64,000 nucleotides of DNA. It comes from CAWDMN01 sp963803155 (lineage in GTDB: Bacteria > Acidobacteriota > Terriglobia > Versatilivoradales > Versatilivoraceae). The position numbers and the translations under genes are program-made. The stretch lies in assembly GCA_963803155.1 (NCBI GenBank), contig CAWDMN010000046.1:141981-205980 (forward strand). Reading direction: 5' to 3'. Shown here one piece after another: positions 1-8,900 of this stretch. The stretch's first letter is position 1; each line of letters opens with the position of its first letter. The notes under the pieces are model-generated. The model ran no database searches. It was not told the DNA's origin and saw only the letters and a program-made list of their open reading frames with translations.

Positions 1-1
1 C

Positions 2-700
2 ATCGAAGCTGGACACTTTACGCCCATTCAGGCGTTGCGGATTCAGAACCAGGATATTGTTCAGTATCTTAATGGGCTTCCCGAGCAGAAGATTCATTGC
101 TCGGTCATGGGGGCGGAGGCCTTGGAAGCCGCGGTTTATAATTGGGCTCAAAAACGAGGAGTAGATCTCAAGGCTCTTGGAGTTGAGATTCACGGTAAAG
201 AAGCGGAAGAAGGACGGATTGTCTGCAAATGTTTTTCCATTAGCGAGCCTTACTTGCGCCGCAAAATCCGGGAGCTGAATCTCCGCAACATTCCGGAGAT
301 CACTCATGCCATCAAAGCCGGCGGGGCTTGCATGTCGTGCCATCACGTCCCGGGCGGATTGCAGGATATTCTCAATGAAATTTGGGGCGCGCCAGGATCC
401 GCTGAAGTTGCGGCGCCACAACCCATTGAAGCCACCCCTCTGGCAGCCAAAGAAAAGAATCCCTTATCCCCTTACCAATTCATGAAGCAGGTGGAGAAAG
501 CAGTGGAAGAACATGTCCGGCCGATAATGGCCACGGATGGGGGGGATGTGGAAATTGTGGACATCAAGGAGGGCCTGGTCTATTGCCGCCTGCGGGGGGC
601 CTGTGCCGGCTGCATTGGCGCCACTCAAACATTGAAAATGATGGTTGAAAAAACCTTGAAAGATTATGTGGATGAAAGGATCCGCGTCATTCAAGTTTGA
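2..700 (+). CDS. nifU: NifU-type Fe-S cluster scaffold protein (5' end outside window)
   Basis: Scaffold on which [Fe-S] clusters are built before transfer to apoproteins. The reading frame is open from base 2, so the N-terminus lies upstream; the first visible TTG at 35 is not the start. Visible order: the end of the IscU-like domain with its third cysteine (KIHCSVMGAEAL), a BFD-like [2Fe-2S] domain with CKC and CMSC cysteine pairs, a proline/alanine linker, then the C-terminal NifU domain with the CAGC cluster motif. This three-domain layout is specific to NifU rather than IscU. nifS follows 45 bp downstream and is its sulfur donor. No nitrogenase genes are present, so a general Fe-S role, for example supplying complex I, IspH and LutAB, is equally possible. 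Confidence 0.95.
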   Translation: MEAGHFTPIQALRIQNQDIVQYLNGLPEQKIHCSVMGAEALEAAVYNWAQKRGVDLKALGVEIHGKEAEEGRIVCKCFSISEPYLRRKIRELNLRNIPEITHAIKAGGACMSCHHVPGGLQDILNEIWGAPGSAEVAAPQPIEATPLAAKEKNPLSPYQFMKQVEKAVEEHVRPIMATDGGDVEIVDIKEGLVYCRLRGACAGCIGATQTLKMMVEKTLKDYVDERIRVIQV

Positions 701-745
701 AGCCTCCTGCCGTGAAGAGTCCGGAGCAAAGGAATTCAACAAATC

Positions 746-1966
746 ATGAAGACTATTTACCTCGATAATAACGCCACCACCCAGGTTGCCCCGGAAGTGG
801 TGGAAGCCATGCTTCCTTTTTTTTCGGATATATATTTCAATGCCAGTTCAATGTACGAACCGGCCCGGCAATCTGCCCAGGCCATCAAGTCTGCCCGGGC
901 GCGCATTGGCTCCAGCCTGGGGGCTGAGCCAGGGGAAATTCTCTTCACCTCCTGCGCCTCGGAAAGCAACAATACCGCCATATGGGGCGCTGTGCGCAGC
1001 AATCCGAACCGGCGGCATATCATTACGACGATGGTCGAACATCCGGCGGTCCTGGAAGTATGCAAGGAACTGCAACGTGAGGGATATCGGGTCACCTTTC
1101 TCGGCGTAGATTCCGATGGCAATCTGGACATCTCGGAATTTGTCCGGGCCTTATCCAGGGAGACGTTGCTGGTCACCATCATGCATGCCAACAATGAAAC
1201 CGGAGTGATCTTCCCCATCGAGCAATTGTCGAGAATCGCCAAGGAGACCGATCCGGCCATTCTCTTCCATACAGATGCCACGCAAACCGTGGGAAAACTT
1301 CCCGTGAATCTTTCCCGTGATTTTCAGTTTGTTGACATGCTTTCTTTTTCGGGCCACAAACTTCATGCCCCCAAAGGAATCGGGGCGCTCTTTCTGCGCA
1401 AAGGAACTCCTTGCCGGCCGTTGCTGTTGGGCGGGCATCAGGAAGGGGGACGCCGGGCAGGGACGGAAAATGTCCCATATATTGTCGGGCTGGCGAAGGC
1501 CGTTGATCTGAGCGAAAAAAGCCGGGAAGAAGATGAGACTCGCGTTGAGGGTTTGCGCAATCGGCTGGAGGAGGGATTAAAGGCCCAAATTCCTTATCTG
1601 CAGGTAAACGGAGCGGGCGCGCCCCGTCTTCCCAACACTTCGAACTTATCTTGCCATTTCATTGAAGGGGAAGGAATGCTTTATCAATTAAGCGCGCTCG
1701 GCATTTGCGCTTCGAGCGGCTCAGCCTGTACATCCGGCTCGTTGGAGCCTTCCCACGTCTTGCGGGCGCTGAAAGTTCCCTTTACCGCCGTGCACGGATC
1801 CATTCGATTCAGCTTGAGCCGCTACAACACCATCGAGGAGATTGATCAAGTCATTCAAGCCTTCCCCTCAGTGGTCTGGAATTTGCGCAACCTTTCCCCT
1901 TATTGGGATCCCTCAAAGAATCAGCCTCGGGCGGAAGCATTGTCGATGTTGAGCGCCGCCACATAA
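746..1966 (+). CDS. nifS: Cysteine desulfurase NifS
   Basis: PLP-dependent class V aminotransferase-fold enzyme of 406 aa that removes sulfur from L-cysteine and passes it to NifU. Visible hallmarks are the N-terminal YLDNNATT motif, the THR/HIS-rich cofactor region ending in DATQ, the PLP lysine in SFSGHKLHAPKG (about K205) and the persulfide cysteine in SSGSACTSG (about C328). The short loop around this cysteine marks the group I (NifS/IscS) class rather than SufS. An AAAGGA sequence precedes the ATG. It lies 45 bp after nifU, so the two are probably one transcript. The gene ends 17 bp before the convergent GH16 gene. Confidence 0.96.
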   Translation: MKTIYLDNNATTQVAPEVVEAMLPFFSDIYFNASSMYEPARQSAQAIKSARARIGSSLGAEPGEILFTSCASESNNTAIWGAVRSNPNRRHIITTMVEHPAVLEVCKELQREGYRVTFLGVDSDGNLDISEFVRALSRETLLVTIMHANNETGVIFPIEQLSRIAKETDPAILFHTDATQTVGKLPVNLSRDFQFVDMLSFSGHKLHAPKGIGALFLRKGTPCRPLLLGGHQEGGRRAGTENVPYIVGLAKAVDLSEKSREEDETRVEGLRNRLEEGLKAQIPYLQVNGAGAPRLPNTSNLSCHFIEGEGMLYQLSALGICASSGSACTSGSLEPSHVLRALKVPFTAVHGSIRFSLSRYNTIEEIDQVIQAFPSVVWNLRNLSPYWDPSKNQPRAEALSMLSAAT

Positions 1967-1983
1967 TAAGCCGAGCGGCGGAG

Positions 1984-2817
1984 CTACTTTTGTTTGTAGA
2001 CACGAACATAATCCACCAGCATACGTTGCGGGAAGTTATTGTCTTCAACGCCTTGGCTGCCACCCCAATCCCCGCCAAACGCCACATTCAATAACAGGTA
2101 AAATGGCTGATCGAAAGGCCAGGCTGCTTCGTCGGTTTTTTGGTTGGCGAAGGTAAAATATTTCTTGTCATCCACAAAAAAATCGATCCGGGTTGTGTCC
2201 CATTCAATCGCATACAGATGGAAGGAATCATAGATCCCCGAAACGCTGATCTCATCCCCCTTTTGAGTTTTTTTGACGTGGTTAAAATCGCCGGTGTGAA
2301 CCGTGCCATGAACCACATCAGGCTCGTAGCCAACGTTTTCCATGATGTCAATTTCTCCGCAGGCCGGCCAGCCGGCTTTCTTCTTGTCCACTCCCAACAT
2401 CCAGATGGCAGGCCAAAAGCCTTTCCCGGCGGGCAACTGAGCACGCACCTCGATCCGCCCAAACCGCCAGGAGACCTTCCCCCTTGTGGTCAAGGCCGCG
2501 GAAGTATAAGCGGCGAATTCGCGGGATTGACCCCAATCTTTTTTCCCTGCCTTTGCATCGTATACAGGATTTTTCCACGGCTCTTTGCGGACCTCAATCA
2601 CCAGATTTCCATTTTCCACCCGGGCATTTTCTTGCCGTGCCCTCGTGTAATATTGCAGTTCATGATTCCTGACAAATCCTTCTTCATAAACCCAGCGCCC
2701 TGGATCGGGCAATCCCTCCCGATCGAACTCATCTGACCAGACCAGCTTCCACTCCCCAGCCTGTAGGGAGATGCACGATAACAGCAAACAAACGACCGGC
2801 AAAATTCTTCTCAACAT
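1984..2817 (-). CDS. Secreted GH16 family beta-glucanase (laminarinase/lichenase type)
   Basis: Endo-acting hydrolase of beta-1,3- or mixed beta-1,3/1,4-glucans, about 277 aa. The catalytic signature GEIDIMEN is present near residues 154-161, giving the usual E-x-D-x-x-E triad (nucleophile near E155, acid/base near E160). The N-terminus MLRRILPVVCLLLSCISLQA is a classic Sec signal peptide. I place the start at 2817, not at the longer upstream option, because GGAGG lies directly upstream of this ATG and the signal peptide then begins correctly. Substrate within GH16 (laminarin, lichenan, agar, carrageenan) cannot be fixed by eye; the EIDIME form is typical of glucanases. Convergent with nifS; no sugar transporter adjoins it. 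Confidence 0.9.
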   Translation of the reverse strand: MLRRILPVVCLLLSCISLQAGEWKLVWSDEFDREGLPDPGRWVYEEGFVRNHELQYYTRARQENARVENGNLVIEVRKEPWKNPVYDAKAGKKDWGQSREFAAYTSAALTTRGKVSWRFGRIEVRAQLPAGKGFWPAIWMLGVDKKKAGWPACGEIDIMENVGYEPDVVHGTVHTGDFNHVKKTQKGDEISVSGIYDSFHLYAIEWDTTRIDFFVDDKKYFTFANQKTDEAAWPFDQPFYLLLNVAFGGDWGGSQGVEDNNFPQRMLVDYVRVYKQK

Positions 2818-2970
2818 AAATCCTCCAAAAAAATCAGCGATGAGTAAAAAAAATGACCAGGAGCGGACAAGAACGGCCTCCGCCTTCATTTTCCCCGGTG
2901 CGGCAGAGCTTCAAAAGCAGAGCTTAAACTTGGGAAGAGCACATTTTCATATTCCAAGTTGATTTAGCAA

Positions 2971-3138
2971 GGGTGCAATTAAAAATGAGAGGAATGATCC
3001 AAACTCAGGATTTCCATGCGTCCTGCCGCCGTAGCTCATTTGGAGTGCGCGGACGCGTCGCACACCTGAAAGTAATGCTTTCAGAGCAGCGTCGTGCCGA
3101 GGCACTCCAAATGGGTCTTCTCACTCTTAATTGCACCC
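2971..3138. repeat. Short inverted-repeat element (MITE-like)
   Basis: The ends GGGTGCAATTAAAAATGAG (2971 onward) and CTCACTCTTAATTGCACCC (to 3138) are inverted copies of each other with about 17 of 19 matches. Inside is a second palindrome built on CATTTGGAGTGC and GCACTCCAAATG. It fills most of the 400-bp spacer between the GH16 and threonine aldolase genes, which holds no gene. The ends resemble those of elements at 22441, 54313, 57800 and 58880. Confidence 0.7.
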
Positions 3139-3215
3139 ACTTATCAACCAAATATTTCCTTCCCGTTTCCGATTTGGCATAATGTGGATGAATTTTTGGA
3201 AAGGATTCTTCCAAT

Positions 3216-4262
3216 ATGCCTCCGATCAAAATTGATCTCTTTAGTGACACGATGACCAAGCCCACCCAAGAAATGCGCCAGTTCATGTGCCGCGCCGAAG
3301 TGGGCGATGAACAGAAATTCGAGGATCCCACGGTGAATCAGCTTCAAGACATGGTGGCGGATCTCTTGGGGAAAGAAGCCGCTCTATTTCTCCCCTCCGG
3401 AACAATGGCAAACCAGATTTCCATCAAGATCCATTGCCAGCCAGGGCAGGAAATGCTCTGCGACCGCACAGCCCATCCGCTGAATTTCGAGGGAGGCGGA
3501 CCCGCTGCGCTAGCGGGAGCCATGGTGCAACCACTGCCGGGAATCGACGGGATTTTTACCGCGGCCCAAGTGGAAGCGGCCATCCGTCCCATCAATCGTT
3601 ATGCTCCCAGGACTCGTCTGGTCTCCGTGGAACAAACCTCCAATTTGGGCGGAGGAACTGTCTGGCCGTTACAAACCATAGTCGAGGTATGTGCGACTGC
3701 CCACAAGCACGGGCTTGCTACGCACATGGATGGAGCCCGGCTCATGAATGCCGTTGTCGCATCCGGCGTCCCGGCGCGTGATTATGCCGCCGGCTTTGAT
3801 TCCTGCTGGCTGGATTTGAGTAAGGGATTGGGCGCACCGGTGGGTGCGGTCCTGGCCGGGAGCAAAGAGTTCATCCAGGAGGCCTGGCAGTGGAAGCAAC
3901 GTCTGGGCGGCGCCATGCGCCAAGCGGGGATTATCGCCGCGGCCGGCGTTTATGCCTTGCGCCACCATGTGGACCGGTTGGCCGAAGATCACGCCAACGC
4001 CAAATATCTGGCATCCAAACTCGCGGAAATTCCCAATCTGAAGGTACAACCTGAAAAAGTGCAGACGAACATCGTGATTTTGGATTTATCTCTAAGCGGC
4101 AAATCCCCGCAGGAGATCATTAACCTCCTTCTGGAAAAAGGGATTCGTCTTAGTCCGGCAGGTGCTTCCGGCCTTCGCGCTGTCACTCATCTCGACGTCA
4201 ACCGAAGCTTGATCGAGGAGGCTATTGAAATCCTTCGTGAAGTGTTTGCTTCACTTCGCTGA
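3216..4262 (+). CDS. Low-specificity threonine aldolase
   Basis: PLP-dependent fold-type I enzyme of 348 aa that cleaves L-threonine or allo-threonine to glycine and acetaldehyde. The N-terminal DLFSDTMTKPTQEM block, the VGDEQKFEDPTVNQL block, the HMDGARLMNA segment carrying the cofactor Asp, and the PLP lysine in LDLSKGLGAPVG (about K203) are all where the family has them. Length is normal. AAAGGA lies about 12 bases upstream of the ATG. It stands alone: an inverted-repeat element precedes it and a palindromic repeat follows. Serine and glycine metabolism is the likely role; the stereospecificity cannot be read from the sequence. Confidence 0.93.
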   Translation: MPPIKIDLFSDTMTKPTQEMRQFMCRAEVGDEQKFEDPTVNQLQDMVADLLGKEAALFLPSGTMANQISIKIHCQPGQEMLCDRTAHPLNFEGGGPAALAGAMVQPLPGIDGIFTAAQVEAAIRPINRYAPRTRLVSVEQTSNLGGGTVWPLQTIVEVCATAHKHGLATHMDGARLMNAVVASGVPARDYAAGFDSCWLDLSKGLGAPVGAVLAGSKEFIQEAWQWKQRLGGAMRQAGIIAAAGVYALRHHVDRLAEDHANAKYLASKLAEIPNLKVQPEKVQTNIVILDLSLSGKSPQEIINLLLEKGIRLSPAGASGLRAVTHLDVNRSLIEEAIEILREVFASLR

Positions 4263-4358
4263 AACTTCTTGCACGTACCGCCGATCAGGGACAATTCAGA
4301 CGTTGCCAAGCCGCGAGCATGAAGGACTTCAGCCCCATTGCCACACAAAATCGGGCAA

Positions 4359-4422
4359 ATTGGAGGCGGGATGCCTTCATCCCGCGCTTCGCTTCGCGCC
4401 ATGAGGGCACGGCGCCTCCAAT
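4359..4422. repeat. Palindromic intergenic repeat
   Basis: The sequence ATTGGAGGCG at 4359 recurs inverted as CGCCTCCAAT ending near 4422, and an inner GCGGGATG/CATCCCGC pair strengthens the stem. It sits in the 311-bp spacer between the threonine aldolase and ThiF-like genes, which are convergent, so it could terminate both, though there is no T-run. The rest of this spacer holds nothing I recognise. Confidence 0.6.
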
Positions 4423-4573
4423 CAGCCTGTTTCCCCTCCACGCGCGGCCCCCTGATGAAAACTTGCAAAAAAGGCCAGGTTGACATAGCGAACGCACAAC
4501 GGCTGGTTTTATCACGCGCGCATTCCACCATTTCAGTATCCGCGGATCCGGTTCCGCAATGCGTTGGATTTAC

Positions 4574-5608
4574 TCAAAGTCCGATGTATCGGGCATATAA
4601 AGAGCGGGCCTGGGCAGGGTCTTTAGCTCCCTTGATCAATGCCCGCCCGTCAGGGAAGAGCGTGAATTCAAACCCCTCGGCTATAAATCGCAGCAGGTAC
4701 TCATTGCGTTGAACAGAACCAAGCTCAGCCAGACGAGTAGCGAATCCGGCCAAGTCCAGCTTGACTCCCTCGGGTGGATTTACCTGAACCGAATCCCGTC
4801 CACAAAGCACAACCGCGGCAGAACTTCCCTTCCCCTCCAGATATTCCAACTCTCCCTTTCCGCAGGCCGGACAGCTTTCCCGTTGAACCGCGCGACTAAA
4901 ATCAATCTCGCGCCAGCTGTTCTGCCAGACATCCACTTGAACCAGCTTTCGCCTGAGAAGGTGCCGGTTCCCCGTCAGGATTTTAAGTGCCTCGGCAACT
5001 TGCAGGGAGGCAATCAGGTTGATGATGGGCGCCAATACTCCCGCCGTGTCACAGGTCGGCCCTGAGCCGGCCGGCGGTAAAAATTCCAAGAGGCAGCGCA
5101 GGCAGGGGGTTTCTCCCGGCAGAACCGTCATGGTCATCCCATAACTGCTGACGGCTGCGCCATAAATCCAAGGAATCATTTTTCGGATGGAATAATCGTT
5201 CAACAAAAAACGGGCTTCAAAATTATCCGTGGCATCCAGAATGCAATCGGGCCGCCCCACCAGATATTCAATGGTGCGATGATTGAGGTCTGCCACAACA
5301 CCTTCTATTTGGATGAAGGAATTGATTTGACGAAGCCGCCTTTCCGCCGCCACAGCTTTGGGCAAATTATCCAGCACATCTTGTTCAGAGAAAAGAGTCT
5401 GCCTCTGCAGGTTGCTGGCCTCGACAAAATCGCGGTCAATGATTCGAAGTTGCCCTACTCCGGCACGGCAGAGAAGATCGGCTTGTACCGTCCCCAAACC
5501 GCCGCATCCCACAATCACCGCGCGGGAAGCGGACAATCGCTCCTGGCCCACGGGACCAATTTGAGGGAAGAGAATCTGTCGGGAAAAGCGTTGGCTCTGT
5601 AAATCCAT
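4574..5608 (-). CDS. ThiF/MoeB/HesA-family E1-like adenylyltransferase
   Basis: E1-like enzyme of 344 aa that adenylates the C-terminal glycine of a ubiquitin-like sulfur carrier (ThiS or MoaD type). The N-terminal QRFSRQILFPQIGPVGQERL, the ATP-binding VIVGCGGLGT, the DRDFVEASNLQRQ segment with its arginine, DATDNFEARFLLND and two CxxC-type zinc pairs (CLRC; CPAC) are visible. After the zinc pair there is an extra domain of roughly 90 aa ending in DGRALIKGAKDPAQARSLYA, which occurs in many bacterial ThiF-like proteins and is not a rhodanese domain. No carrier gene adjoins it, so thiamine versus molybdopterin function is open. No good ribosome site precedes the ATG. Confidence 0.88.
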   Translation of the reverse strand: MDLQSQRFSRQILFPQIGPVGQERLSASRAVIVGCGGLGTVQADLLCRAGVGQLRIIDRDFVEASNLQRQTLFSEQDVLDNLPKAVAAERRLRQINSFIQIEGVVADLNHRTIEYLVGRPDCILDATDNFEARFLLNDYSIRKMIPWIYGAAVSSYGMTMTVLPGETPCLRCLLEFLPPAGSGPTCDTAGVLAPIINLIASLQVAEALKILTGNRHLLRRKLVQVDVWQNSWREIDFSRAVQRESCPACGKGELEYLEGKGSSAAVVLCGRDSVQVNPPEGVKLDLAGFATRLAELGSVQRNEYLLRFIAEGFEFTLFPDGRALIKGAKDPAQARSLYARYIGL

Positions 5609-5749
5609 GGCAAAAAAAAGAGGGGAGAAAGAGGAATCTTGAAGCCTTGCCCGAGGTCATATCATCCGAGACGGATGAGCCTGGGAATAAGGTTCTGAGT
5701 CCAAACTCATGACCTTCTGACTTCAATTCAAATTTCCCCCTTCGGGCTG

Positions 5750-6415
5750 TTATGACATCTTATTTCCGCACTCGCCGCAAAAGCGGGTTCCGGCGGGACT
5801 GGTGGCGCCGCAGCGCTGACATTTCACCAAGGAAAGCGATGATCCGCAGTTATTGCAGAACTTCCCTTCCCCGGCGGGCTTTCCGCAGGTGGGGCAGAGA
5901 GTCTGCTTGCTTTCAATTTCACCGTGAAACACGGTGGTCTGATCCGCTTTTTCCTGAATGTCGCGCACCATCTTTTGTGCCCGTGCATGGGCCACTTCAA
6001 TATTCATCCGCGGAGCGCAAGCCGTGCAGAGTCCCTCCTGTTCATTCCAATCATTTTCGCAAACCCACTTCGTGCATTTCGGACAACGCAGGAAATGTTC
6101 TTTGGCTTCGTTTTGGGCGCGTTCAAAGGCTACTTCATGCTCTTTGTGCCACTCCGGCGACATGCCGTGAAACCTTTCCGACAGAATGTTCGTCCCGCGT
6201 TCAATGTTATACCCTACATTCCCAGCGCCCAGAATGTTAGACACCGCGGACACCGTATCCCCCAGCGCTCGAAAGAGTCCTGCTTTCCGGTGGGTCTTCG
6301 ATTCCAAAAAGCTGGAACGATAGCCCTCCCTGCAGACTTCACAAAAGAAAGTGAACTGAAAACCCGCATCAGTGCTGTTGTCTTCGAAGTTGTCATTGAA
6401 TGCCTTTAGTGCCAT
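5750..6415 (-). CDS. Multi-zinc-ribbon protein, function unknown
   Basis: A protein of about 221 aa. It begins MALKAFNDNFEDNSTDAGFQ, then a CEVC pair, a glycine-rich stretch (about 45-65) and an acidic/charged helix-like region. A second zinc-binding group follows (CPKC, a lone Cys, CTAC), then a C-terminal double zinc ribbon: CPTC, CNNC, CQRC, CGEC. No enzyme motif or signal peptide is seen. The start at 6415 follows GGAGAG and discards an unlikely upstream extension. It is the last gene of a minus-strand group (8900 to 5750), 23 bp after another zinc-ribbon gene. Zinc ribbons of this kind usually mediate protein or nucleic-acid contacts; the exact role is unknown. Confidence 0.82.
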   Translation of the reverse strand: MALKAFNDNFEDNSTDAGFQFTFFCEVCREGYRSSFLESKTHRKAGLFRALGDTVSAVSNILGAGNVGYNIERGTNILSERFHGMSPEWHKEHEVAFERAQNEAKEHFLRCPKCTKWVCENDWNEQEGLCTACAPRMNIEVAHARAQKMVRDIQEKADQTTVFHGEIESKQTLCPTCGKPAGEGKFCNNCGSSLSLVKCQRCGATSPAGTRFCGECGNKMS

Positions 6416-6438
6416 ATTTCTCTCTCCATGATTTGATG

Positions 6439-6762
6439 TTATTTCAGCGGCTTCCCGCATTGCAGACAATTCTCGCTCAACGGCGGTTGTTTCGTTTTAC
6501 ATTTCTGACACACCACGGCCAGTTCCACACCGCAATGCTGGCAGTATTCCCCCAAAAAGGTGGACTTCTGGCACTTCGGGCAGGTGACATTGAGCATCAA
6601 CCCGCAATTCGGACAGCGAACCCATCCCTGCTCAATGGCAGCCCGGCATTTGGGGCAACGCAAAGGCCCTAGCGGATTGTCTCTTCCACAAGCCGGACAA
6701 AAATTCGATTCCGCGGCAATATAAGTTTTACAGTAATTGCAGGGGTGTTTAAAACCGGGCAT
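6439..6762 (-). CDS. Small protein made of four zinc ribbons, function unknown
   Basis: A protein of 107 aa consisting almost entirely of eight CxxC pairs, i.e. four consecutive zinc ribbons: CNYC/CPAC, CPKC/CPNC, CPKC/CQHC and CQKC/CLQC. The start at 6762 is supported by AAGGAG just upstream. There is no room for a catalytic domain, so an adaptor or scaffold is most likely. It lies 42 bp after the gene ending at 6805 and 23 bp before the next zinc-ribbon gene, so the three are very probably co-transcribed. Confidence 0.83.
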   Translation of the reverse strand: MPGFKHPCNYCKTYIAAESNFCPACGRDNPLGPLRCPKCRAAIEQGWVRCPNCGLMLNVTCPKCQKSTFLGEYCQHCGVELAVVCQKCKTKQPPLSENCLQCGKPLK

Positions 6763-6804
6763 GCCGGTCTCCTTTCCGATTGGACACATTTCCGGAATAT
6801 ATGC

Positions 6805-8217
6805 CTAGAGATTCTGGAACCGGATTTGGTCCCCAGTCGCGGTCAAATTGAATTGCATCAACTGCTCCACTCCCTTTTGCCATTTTTCCCAAGAAGTGTG
6901 GACCACCCGTCCGACAAAAAGCTCCCGCAGTTTCCGCAGCTCGGGGATCCGTGCAATCGAGTACTGGTATCTCAAATACCGCGGATCCGCCAATTGCCGC
7001 TCATTCATATAAATCGGTTCACGCCTGAAGTTGATGGCCCACATGGCGCGATTGAATTCCTTCACCATCTGCCCAGCCTTCTCATGTAACCGCGGCAACG
7101 GAATTCCCTGCCGATATTCATCCCTCTCGGTCAAGCGGAAAAAATATGTGGCCTTGCCGCCTCCCGCGGTGGAAGCTGCCTCCATGGCAATGACATTCCC
7201 GGGCAGATTGGGATTTTCAGAGTAGATAGGAATCAACATCCATAGGTATTCCCCGGTCAAGTCGCCCAACAGACCCCGTTTGATCCCGATGGCCAGCCTT
7301 TCGGATTGTGCCAGGGACTTCAGATAGGCATAAGTTTTGGTAATCGAGGCCGCATTTTCCTCTTCCCCCGCCGCATTGGCTTCAACATCTTCAACAGCGT
7401 CATCTTCAGATGAAGCGGCGGCGCCTTGTTCTTCTATGATTTTCAGCCTCTCCTCCAGCACCATCCACAGCTCAGGAGAGAGGGCATCCAGGTCCTTTTT
7501 GGGTGCCGCTTTTCCCTCTTTCAAAATGTCACCGGCCCGGCGCAGAAGAGAGCCATCCGCCTGGGGGAAAATTTCTTTAAGCATAGCCTGGGTTTTGGCC
7601 ACCAGGGCATTCCTGGCCTCCTGCAGAGCTTTTTTAAATGGATCATGATGCGATCCCATTTGCCGCAAGATCAAAGATTCTCCTGATTCAGTGAGCAGCG
7701 ATATCGTATAATTTTCGTCATTCACCTTCAAAATTTCACTGTAAGGAATCCGAATGGGATCGGACCTTTCAGGAAGCAGAACCAGACCGGTATCGTAAAG
7801 CCTCGGCTCGCATTCACCTTTTGCCAGCAATTCACCCTTGGAGTTGTTCCATGCAAACTCGCCATGAAGCCCGCCCTTTTTAAGCGATTCCTGCATCAAC
7901 ATGTCTTTGAGGAGGACTTCATTGCGCAACCGGCAGAGCGTTTTGAGAAAATTTTCGTATTGATAACCAAGAAAAAAAATCTCCAGCTTTTCCCGAGAAG
8001 TGAGCGAGAGAGAAATGCGGTAATCTGCTTCCTGAAGGGAGAGAATGGTGCGGTAAGGAAAAGTCAACGTCTGGCCCGAACTGGGATGCAGGATCAGGTC
8101 TTCCGTCTCGAGCAGGCCCTTGGCCTCGCCGCCGGCAATTTCCGCGCCATCGTTCTCACAATACTTAATGCTGAGGGGACACTCCAGGAAAACGTCCGTC
8201 TTGGCTGGATCTTCCAT
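6805..8217 (-). CDS. Duplicated-domain (PH-like?) cytosolic protein, function unknown
   Basis: A protein of 470 aa that I do not recognise as a named family. Residues about 30-110 and 115-210 are two copies of one domain: each has an L-x-L/V-x-P strand, an I/F-P-Y-x-x-I-L turn, a (D/N)Y-x-I-S-L strand, a glycine, an aromatic residue and a closing helix with R-N. The small beta barrel plus helix pattern suggests a PH-like fold (inference). A charged, acidic linker (EDDAVEDVEANAAGEEENAA) follows, then a mixed alpha/beta C-terminal domain with conserved-looking MLIPIYSE, FFRLTERDEY and REPIYM segments. No signal peptide or membrane segment. It sits 14 bp after the HAD gene and upstream of the two zinc-ribbon genes, as one likely operon. 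Confidence 0.8.
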   Translation of the reverse strand: MEDPAKTDVFLECPLSIKYCENDGAEIAGGEAKGLLETEDLILHPSSGQTLTFPYRTILSLQEADYRISLSLTSREKLEIFFLGYQYENFLKTLCRLRNEVLLKDMLMQESLKKGGLHGEFAWNNSKGELLAKGECEPRLYDTGLVLLPERSDPIRIPYSEILKVNDENYTISLLTESGESLILRQMGSHHDPFKKALQEARNALVAKTQAMLKEIFPQADGSLLRRAGDILKEGKAAPKKDLDALSPELWMVLEERLKIIEEQGAAASSEDDAVEDVEANAAGEEENAASITKTYAYLKSLAQSERLAIGIKRGLLGDLTGEYLWMLIPIYSENPNLPGNVIAMEAASTAGGGKATYFFRLTERDEYRQGIPLPRLHEKAGQMVKEFNRAMWAINFRREPIYMNERQLADPRYLRYQYSIARIPELRKLRELFVGRVVHTSWEKWQKGVEQLMQFNLTATGDQIRFQNL

Positions 8218-8231
8218 GAGAAACCTCGGAA

Positions 8232-8900
8232 TTAAGCATAGACAATCCGCAACAACTCCATCATCCTGTCGATAATAAAATCAGGCTTCACTTGAGGCAG
8301 AGTGTGGCTGGAAAGACCATAGGTCACACCGCAGGTGAGGATGCCGGCGTTTTCCCCAGTGAGAACATCCACCCGGGAATCCCCAACAATGATGGCGCGG
8401 CTTGCGGAGACTTGAAAGTCCACGAGAATCTTTTGGACGCCCATGGGATCCGGCTTTTTTTGGGGAAAACAATTCCCGCCATAGACCGCCGCAAAGTACT
8501 TCCTTACGCCTAAGCCTTCAAGTATTTTTTCACTGGCGCTCAGATGTTTGTTGGTTAAAACCCCCAAGGAGATTCCTTGGAGCTCCCGCAAGGTCTCAGC
8601 CACTCCCGGATAGAGCGAGGTGTGGTCGAGCATATGCTGGCTGTAATGATTCATAAATACATCGTAGGCTTGTTGAAGCAGCTCAGGATCCGCGTCGGGA
8701 CCCATGGCGCGACGGATCAAGGTAGGAGCTCCATCTCCAATAAAACTGTAAACCAAGTCATCGGGAATCCACGGCAATCCCAGCTCTTCGCGGGCATAAT
8801 TGACGCTGTCGGCCAGATCCCGCCCTGAATCCACCAAAGTGCCATCAAGATCGAAAACAATGCCATCAAACCGGCTTTTCCGCTTGGGTGCGCTGTCCAT
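8232..8900 (-). CDS. HAD-family phosphatase, phosphoglycolate phosphatase-like
   Basis: Haloacid dehalogenase superfamily hydrolase of 222 aa. Motif I is DLDGTLVDSG (nucleophile and acid/base Asp), motif II LGVLTNK, motif III KKPDPMG and motif IV VGDSRVDVLTGENAG, with a helical cap after motif I (subclass IA). This matches the Gph group, which removes 2-phosphoglycolate, but HAD specificity is broad. I use ATG 8900, preceded by GAGGAG, rather than the upstream TTG at 8924. It is the first gene of the group with the duplicated-domain and zinc-ribbon proteins, with a gap of only 14 bp, though a functional link is unproven. Confidence 0.88.
   Translation of the reverse strand: MDSAPKRKSRFDGIVFDLDGTLVDSGRDLADSVNYAREELGLPWIPDDLVYSFIGDGAPTLIRRAMGPDADPELLQQAYDVFMNHYSQHMLDHTSLYPGVAETLRELQGISLGVLTNKHLSASEKILEGLGVRKYFAAVYGGNCFPQKKPDPMGVQKILVDFQVSASRAIIVGDSRVDVLTGENAGILTCGVTYGLSSHTLPQVKPDFIIDRMMELLRIVYA

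Noticed and set aside
2..1966. nifUS as part of a nitrogen-fixation cluster
   Set aside because: No nifHDK, nifB or other nif gene is visible; NifU and NifS also serve general Fe-S assembly in many bacteria.
4574..5608. ThiF-like gene as part of an antiviral ubiquitin-like (CBASS-type) system
   Set aside because: No cyclase, E2-like, JAB or effector gene adjoins; the C-terminal domain is that of ordinary ThiF/MoeB relatives.
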